A DNA stretch of 64,000 nt from Serinibacter arcticus (GTDB taxonomy: Bacteria > Actinomycetota > Actinomycetes > Actinomycetales > Beutenbergiaceae): contig NZ_RHPJ01000004.1 of assembly GCF_004786095.1 (NCBI RefSeq), forward strand, positions 221,711 to 285,710, given 5' to 3'. The notes under the pieces were generated by a model. It did no database searches. It had not been told where the DNA came from and worked only from the letters and a program-made list of their open reading frames with translations. The position numbers were made by a program, and so were the translations under genes. How positions within the stretch are numbered: position 1 is the first letter of the stretch; each line of letters begins with the position of its first letter. This document shows, piece by piece, positions 61,257-64,000 of this stretch.

Positions 61257-63089
61257 GTGACCGACGCTCCGCGCCCCGAACCGACGCTGCCCGGAGAGCC
61301 CGGCGGACCGCCCCCGCGCGACCTCGACGTCGATCCGCAGACCTCCCCCGCACCGCGGTCGTCGTCGCCCGCGCCGGAGGTGAGCGCCGCGCACGACGCC
61401 GAGGCCGCAGCCTGGGAACCCGGTACTGCCGTCTCCGTCGCGACCGACGGGCCTCCGACGTCGGAGATCACGGCGCCACCCGAGCCTCGCACGACGGCGG
61501 AGCACCTCGCCGTCGTGCTTCCGCGCCTCGTCAGCACGGTGGAGGGCAGCCGCCTGTGGGGCTGGATCGCCGCGCTCGCGGTCACGGCCGTGGCCGCCGT
61601 GCTGCGCCTCGTCGCGCTCGACCGGCCAGCCCGCATCGTGTTCGACGAGACCTACTACGTGAAGCAGGCCTACTCGCTGCTGACCCTGGGGTACGAGGGC
61701 GACTGGGCGGACGAGCAGGACGAGGCGTTCGCGTCCGGGGACTACTCCGGCCTGTCGACCGAACCCGACTACGTGGTGCACCCGCCGCTCGGCAAGTGGC
61801 TCATCGCCATCGGGATGAGGCTGCTCGGTACCGAGTCGATGGCCGGCTGGCGCATCTCGGGCGCGGTCGCCGGGATCATCGGCGTCCTCCTCGTGGCGCG
61901 CATCGGACGCCGCCTCCTCGGATCGACGCTCCTCGGCGCGACGGCGGGCCTGCTGCTCGCCGTCGACGGCATGCACCTGGTGATGAGCCGCACCGGCATC
62001 CTCGACATCTTCGTCTCGACCCTCGTGCTGGCGGCGTTCGGCACGCTGCTGCTGGACCGTGACCAGTCCCGACGGCGGCTCGCCGCCAGGGTCGCCGACG
62101 ACCTCGCCGCCCACGGGCGCCTCAGGGACCCCTGGGGGCCACGACTCGGCGTGCGCTGGTGGCTCGTGGCGACCGGCGTCCTCCTGGGCATGACGTGCGG
62201 CGTGAAGTGGTCGGGCATCTACGCCGTGGCCGTCTTCGGACTGCTCACGGTGGCGTGGTCCGTCTTCGCGCGACGCTCCGCCGGCGTGCGCCTGTGGGCC
62301 GGTGCCGGGCTCGTCCGGGACGGCATCGCCAGCTTCCTCACCCTCGTGCCGGCCGCTGTCGCCGCGTACGTGGCCTGCTGGTTCAGCTGGTTCGTCAGCG
62401 ACAACGCCTACAACCGGCACTGGGCGGAGAACGTCAACGCGGTCGCGGCGACGCCGGAGCGCACCTGGATGCCGGACACGCTGAACTCCTGGTGGCAGTA
62501 CCACCTGCAGATGTGGAGCTTCCACCGAGGGCTGGACTCGGAGCACACGTACTCCAGCCACCCCGCGGGCTGGCTCCTGCAGCTGCGCCCGACGTCGTTC
62601 GCGTGGCAGCGCCTCACCGATGCCGACGGGGTGGAGACCGGCGACGTCGAGGTCGTCCTCGCGGTCGGCAACCCGATCGTCTGGTGGGGCGGAGCGATCG
62701 CCCTGCTCGTCGTCCTCTGGTGGGCGCTCCGCCGCCGCGACTGGCGCGCCTGGGCGATCCTCGCGGGCTACGCGGCGATGTACCTGCCGTGGTTCACGTA
62801 CTCGGCACCGTTCGCCAACCGGACCATCTTCACCTTCTACACCGTGGCGTTCGCGCCGTTCGTGGCGCTCGCCCTGGCCTATGCGCTCGGGAAGCTCCTC
62901 GCTCCCCCGGGCGCACCGGCACGGGAGCGACGTCGCGGCTACTGGATCCTGGGTGGTGTGGTGGGCCTCGCCGTGCTCGTGGCGGCATTCTTCTACCCGA
63001 TCTGGATCGGGCAGCCCGTGCCCTACGACTACTGGCGCCTGCACATGTGGGTTCCGGACATCTCGTCCCTGCGCATCGGTTGGGTCTGA
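61257..63089 (+). CDS. pmt: Dolichyl-phosphate-mannose-protein mannosyltransferase (Pmt)
   Basis: A 610-residue polytopic GT39 enzyme that O-mannosylates secreted proteins with polyprenyl-phosphate-mannose. The Pro/Thr/Ala-rich cytoplasmic N-terminus (about 95 residues) precedes 10-12 helices. The first periplasmic loop carries the catalytic Asp-Glu in IVFDETYYVKQAYSLL, and VHPPLGKWLIAIGMR follows. The second half includes WMPDTLNSWWQYHLQMWSFH with HTYSSHPAGWLLQ, typical of Pmt. The end WIGQPVPYDYWRLHMWV is the usual C-terminus. GTG start, leaderless spacing from TAGACT. Confidence 0.94.
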   Translation: MTDAPRPEPTLPGEPGGPPPRDLDVDPQTSPAPRSSSPAPEVSAAHDAEAAAWEPGTAVSVATDGPPTSEITAPPEPRTTAEHLAVVLPRLVSTVEGSRLWGWIAALAVTAVAAVLRLVALDRPARIVFDETYYVKQAYSLLTLGYEGDWADEQDEAFASGDYSGLSTEPDYVVHPPLGKWLIAIGMRLLGTESMAGWRISGAVAGIIGVLLVARIGRRLLGSTLLGATAGLLLAVDGMHLVMSRTGILDIFVSTLVLAAFGTLLLDRDQSRRRLAARVADDLAAHGRLRDPWGPRLGVRWWLVATGVLLGMTCGVKWSGIYAVAVFGLLTVAWSVFARRSAGVRLWAGAGLVRDGIASFLTLVPAAVAAYVACWFSWFVSDNAYNRHWAENVNAVAATPERTWMPDTLNSWWQYHLQMWSFHRGLDSEHTYSSHPAGWLLQLRPTSFAWQRLTDADGVETGDVEVVLAVGNPIVWWGGAIALLVVLWWALRRRDWRAWAILAGYAAMYLPWFTYSAPFANRTIFTFYTVAFAPFVALALAYALGKLLAPPGAPARERRRGYWILGGVVGLAVLVAAFFYPIWIGQPVPYDYWRLHMWVPDISSLRIGWV

Positions 63090-63143
63090 CCGCGCGAATC
63101 CTCGCGCTGCCGGACCAGGGTCGAGATCGGCGGGGCACCCCGT

Positions 63144-63182
63144 CCGGGACATGGGCCCCTGATGTCCCGGGACGGTGGCCCT
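63144..63182. promoter_or_regulatory. Palindrome with DosR/DevR-like motifs
   Basis: CCGGGACAT (63144-63152) and ATGTCCCGG (63162-63170) form a perfect nine-base inverted repeat. Inside, 63146-63160 reads GGGAC-ATGG-G-C-CCC-T, matching the DosR/DevR-type consensus GGGAC-N4-G-N-CCC-T. A one-base-shorter variant starts at 63169. It could instead be the pmt terminator, since it begins 55 bases after that stop. Confidence 0.4.
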
Positions 63183-63195
63183 CCACCCTGGTGCC

Positions 63196-63533
63196 ATGCG
63201 CACCTCACACCCCACCGTCGTGGCCGCCGTCGTCGCCCCGCTGCTGTTCGTCACGGGGCAGGCACTGCCCCCCGTCCTTGAAACCGACGTCCCCACGGCG
63301 TTCGCCCTGATGATCGAGCACTGCGACCAGCTGATGCTGTCGCGGCTCCTGACGATCGCGGGGACAACCACCGGATCCCGGTGGTGCTGGGCATCTCCAA
63401 CAAGACCGTGCGCAACGTGCTCTCGGCCGTCCTGCTCAAGCTGGGCGCGTCCTCACGCGCGGAGGCGGTAGCGATCTCCCGCGATGCGGGCGTCGGTGGC
63501 GGACGTACCGCGCCCGGATCGACGCGCGCGTGA
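63196..63533 (+). pseudogene. Decayed junction: membrane-protein N-terminus joined out of frame to LuxR HTH C-terminus
   Basis: From ATG 63196 the frame encodes a hydrophobic N-terminus (HPTVVAAVVAPLLFVTGQAL, then a helical segment to about 63362) and then turns to noise. Around 63370-63384 a second frame opens and reads LGISNKTVRNVLSAVLLKLG and ASSRAEAVAISRDAGVGG to TGA 63531-63533, clearly the recognition helix and tail of a LuxR/NarL-type HTH. Neither half is complete and they are in different frames, so an internal deletion fused two neighbouring genes. The HTH half lacks its receiver domain and first helices. Confidence 0.65.
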
Positions 63534-63596
63534 GCCGCGGCGCTGGTGGACCACCATTCCGAGCGCGGACGGACGGTACGGCCCAGAACGCAGGAA

Positions 63597-63622
63597 AGCC
63601 CCACACCGGTGGGTGTGGGGCT
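63597..63622 (-). terminator. rRNA operon terminator, distal
   Basis: An 11-base stem (63597-63607 with 63612-63622), AGCCCCACACC, with a GGTG loop. It shares its core with the proximal hairpin. A four-tract G-rich motif on the plus strand overlaps its downstream arm. Confidence 0.65.
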
Positions 63623-63667
63623 GTGGGTGAGGGTGCCGACGGTGTTGGGGGGGGTGTTGTGGGTGTG

Positions 63668-63703
63668 CGAAAGGCCCCACACCGGGGGGTGTGGGGCCTT
63701 TCG
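63668..63703 (-). terminator. rRNA operon terminator, proximal
   Basis: A perfect 16-base stem (63668-63683 with 63688-63703) around a four-base G loop, 15 bases after the 5S 3' end in the minus-strand direction. Confidence 0.82.
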
Positions 63704-63717
63704 GCTTAATGGGTGTT

Positions 63718-63834
63718 CGGCGGTGTCCTACTCTCCCACCCCGTCTCCAGGGCAGTACCATCGGCGCTGAGGGGCTTAGCTTCCGGGTTCGGAATGGTGC
63801 CGGGCGTTTCCCGCCTCGCTATGGCCGCCGTAAC
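63718..63834 (-). rRNA. 5S ribosomal RNA
   Basis: The minus strand begins GTTACGGCGGCCATAGCG and ends GGACACCGCC, with the conserved inner segments CACCATTCCGAACCCGG and GAGAGTAGG of 5S rRNA. The 5' and 3' ends pair (GGCGG/CCGCC). Length is about 117 bases; ends are set by homology and may shift by a few bases. Confidence 0.95.
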
Positions 63835-63974
63835 TCTATGGAACTATCAACACAAACCCTCCCAACCAGGGCGCATCACCCGTGAGGGGTGTGCCTGGTT
63901 GGGGTGTGCTGGTGGTTCGGGAACCGCACAGTGGACGCGTCGCAACAATTTTGAGCTTGTTGGTGTGGTGAAGT
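63835..63974 (-). other. 23S-5S internal transcribed spacer
   Basis: The roughly 140-base spacer contains a long imperfect hairpin near 63861-63904 (CCCAACCAGG pairing with CCTGGTTGGG, plus an inner stem), probably an RNase III-type processing structure. No tRNA is present. Confidence 0.7.
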
Positions 63975-64000
63975 GATCGGCTTATTAGTACCGGTCAGCT
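63975..64000 (-). rRNA. 23S ribosomal RNA, 3' end (partial)
   Basis: The minus strand at the window edge reads AGCTGACCGGTACTAATAAG and then CCGATCACTT, the conserved 3' terminus of 23S rRNA. The rest of the operon lies beyond the window. Confidence 0.9.

Noticed and set aside
63251..63682. A 143-codon open frame on the minus strand
   Set aside because: It begins in the G-rich rRNA terminator region and is antisense to the decayed gene; composition is low-complexity.
63546..63976. Short open frames across 63.5-64 kb
   Set aside because: They run over the terminators, 5S rRNA, spacer and 23S end; none shows a protein family.

Overview
The window comes from a high-GC actinobacterium, most likely order Micrococcales (Cellulomonadaceae or Beutenbergiaceae type). 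The evidence is a mycothiol-conjugate amidase (mca), actinobacterial families (DUF4307, DUF501, DUF3072, DUF348/G5 Rpf proteins, Pmt-type mannosyltransferase), strong G/C third-position codon use, many GTG starts and long GC hairpin terminators without U tracts. No transposase, integrase, phage gene or CRISPR array is visible. Most of the window is chromosomal housekeeping sequence in recognisable actinobacterial synteny.

Layout. 1-7.3 kb: tail of a PPK2-type polyphosphate kinase, a nitrilase/TM protein/mca operon, DUF4307, greA, threonine dehydratase, msrA and two alpha/beta hydrolases. 7.3-15.2 kb: glycogen phosphorylase, a CPBP-like membrane protein, a PHP protein, an FKBP, a CE7 acetyl esterase, YitT and Bax-inhibitor-like membrane proteins. 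15.5-20.0 kb: an ABC exporter, a NarL-type two-component system and an acetyltransferase. 19.9-26.8 kb: a family-A DNA polymerase paralogue, a tRNA with UAA anticodon, NDH-2, DUF3072, YbaK, Ppx/GppA and Pol IV. 26.8-42.6 kb: DUF501, ftsB, eno, mazG, histidine phosphatase, SurA-like lipoprotein, mfd, pth, rplY, CYTH, prs, glmU, tRNA-Gln, and TetR and MarR regulators with a gamma-carbonic-anhydrase-like protein. 42.6-53.4 kb: ABC-F, a CxxC flavoprotein-methyltransferase fusion with a divergent XRE-cupin regulator, rsmA, two G5/DUF348 cell-wall hydrolases, tatD and metG. 53.4-60.2 kb: a more variable stretch (AbiEi/DUF559-like protein, small DUF4406-like protein with DeoR regulator, sugar dehydrogenase lipoprotein, small lipoprotein, DinB-like protein, aminotransferase, nicotinamidase) splitting the usual metG-rsmI neighbourhood. 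60.2-63.1 kb: rsmI and pmt. 63.1-64 kb: a decayed gene junction, then tandem terminators, 5S and the 3' end of 23S of an rRNA operon on the minus strand.

The genes supply nucleotide and PRPP supply, UDP-GlcNAc synthesis, translation quality control, transcription repair, envelope biogenesis and mycothiol detoxification. The most distinctive regulatory signal is a repeated NANNNT hexamer 6-8 bases before about twenty start codons, suggesting many leaderless mRNAs. LexA-like boxes lie at dinB and at the DUF3072 gene, and inverted-repeat operators lie at the TetR, MarR and XRE-cupin regulators. I did not find a clearly new multi-gene system. The best leads are the SOS-like boxes, the class-I-shaped tRNA(UAA), the redox-methyltransferase/XRE-cupin pair occupying the usual ispE position, and the decayed LuxR remnant.
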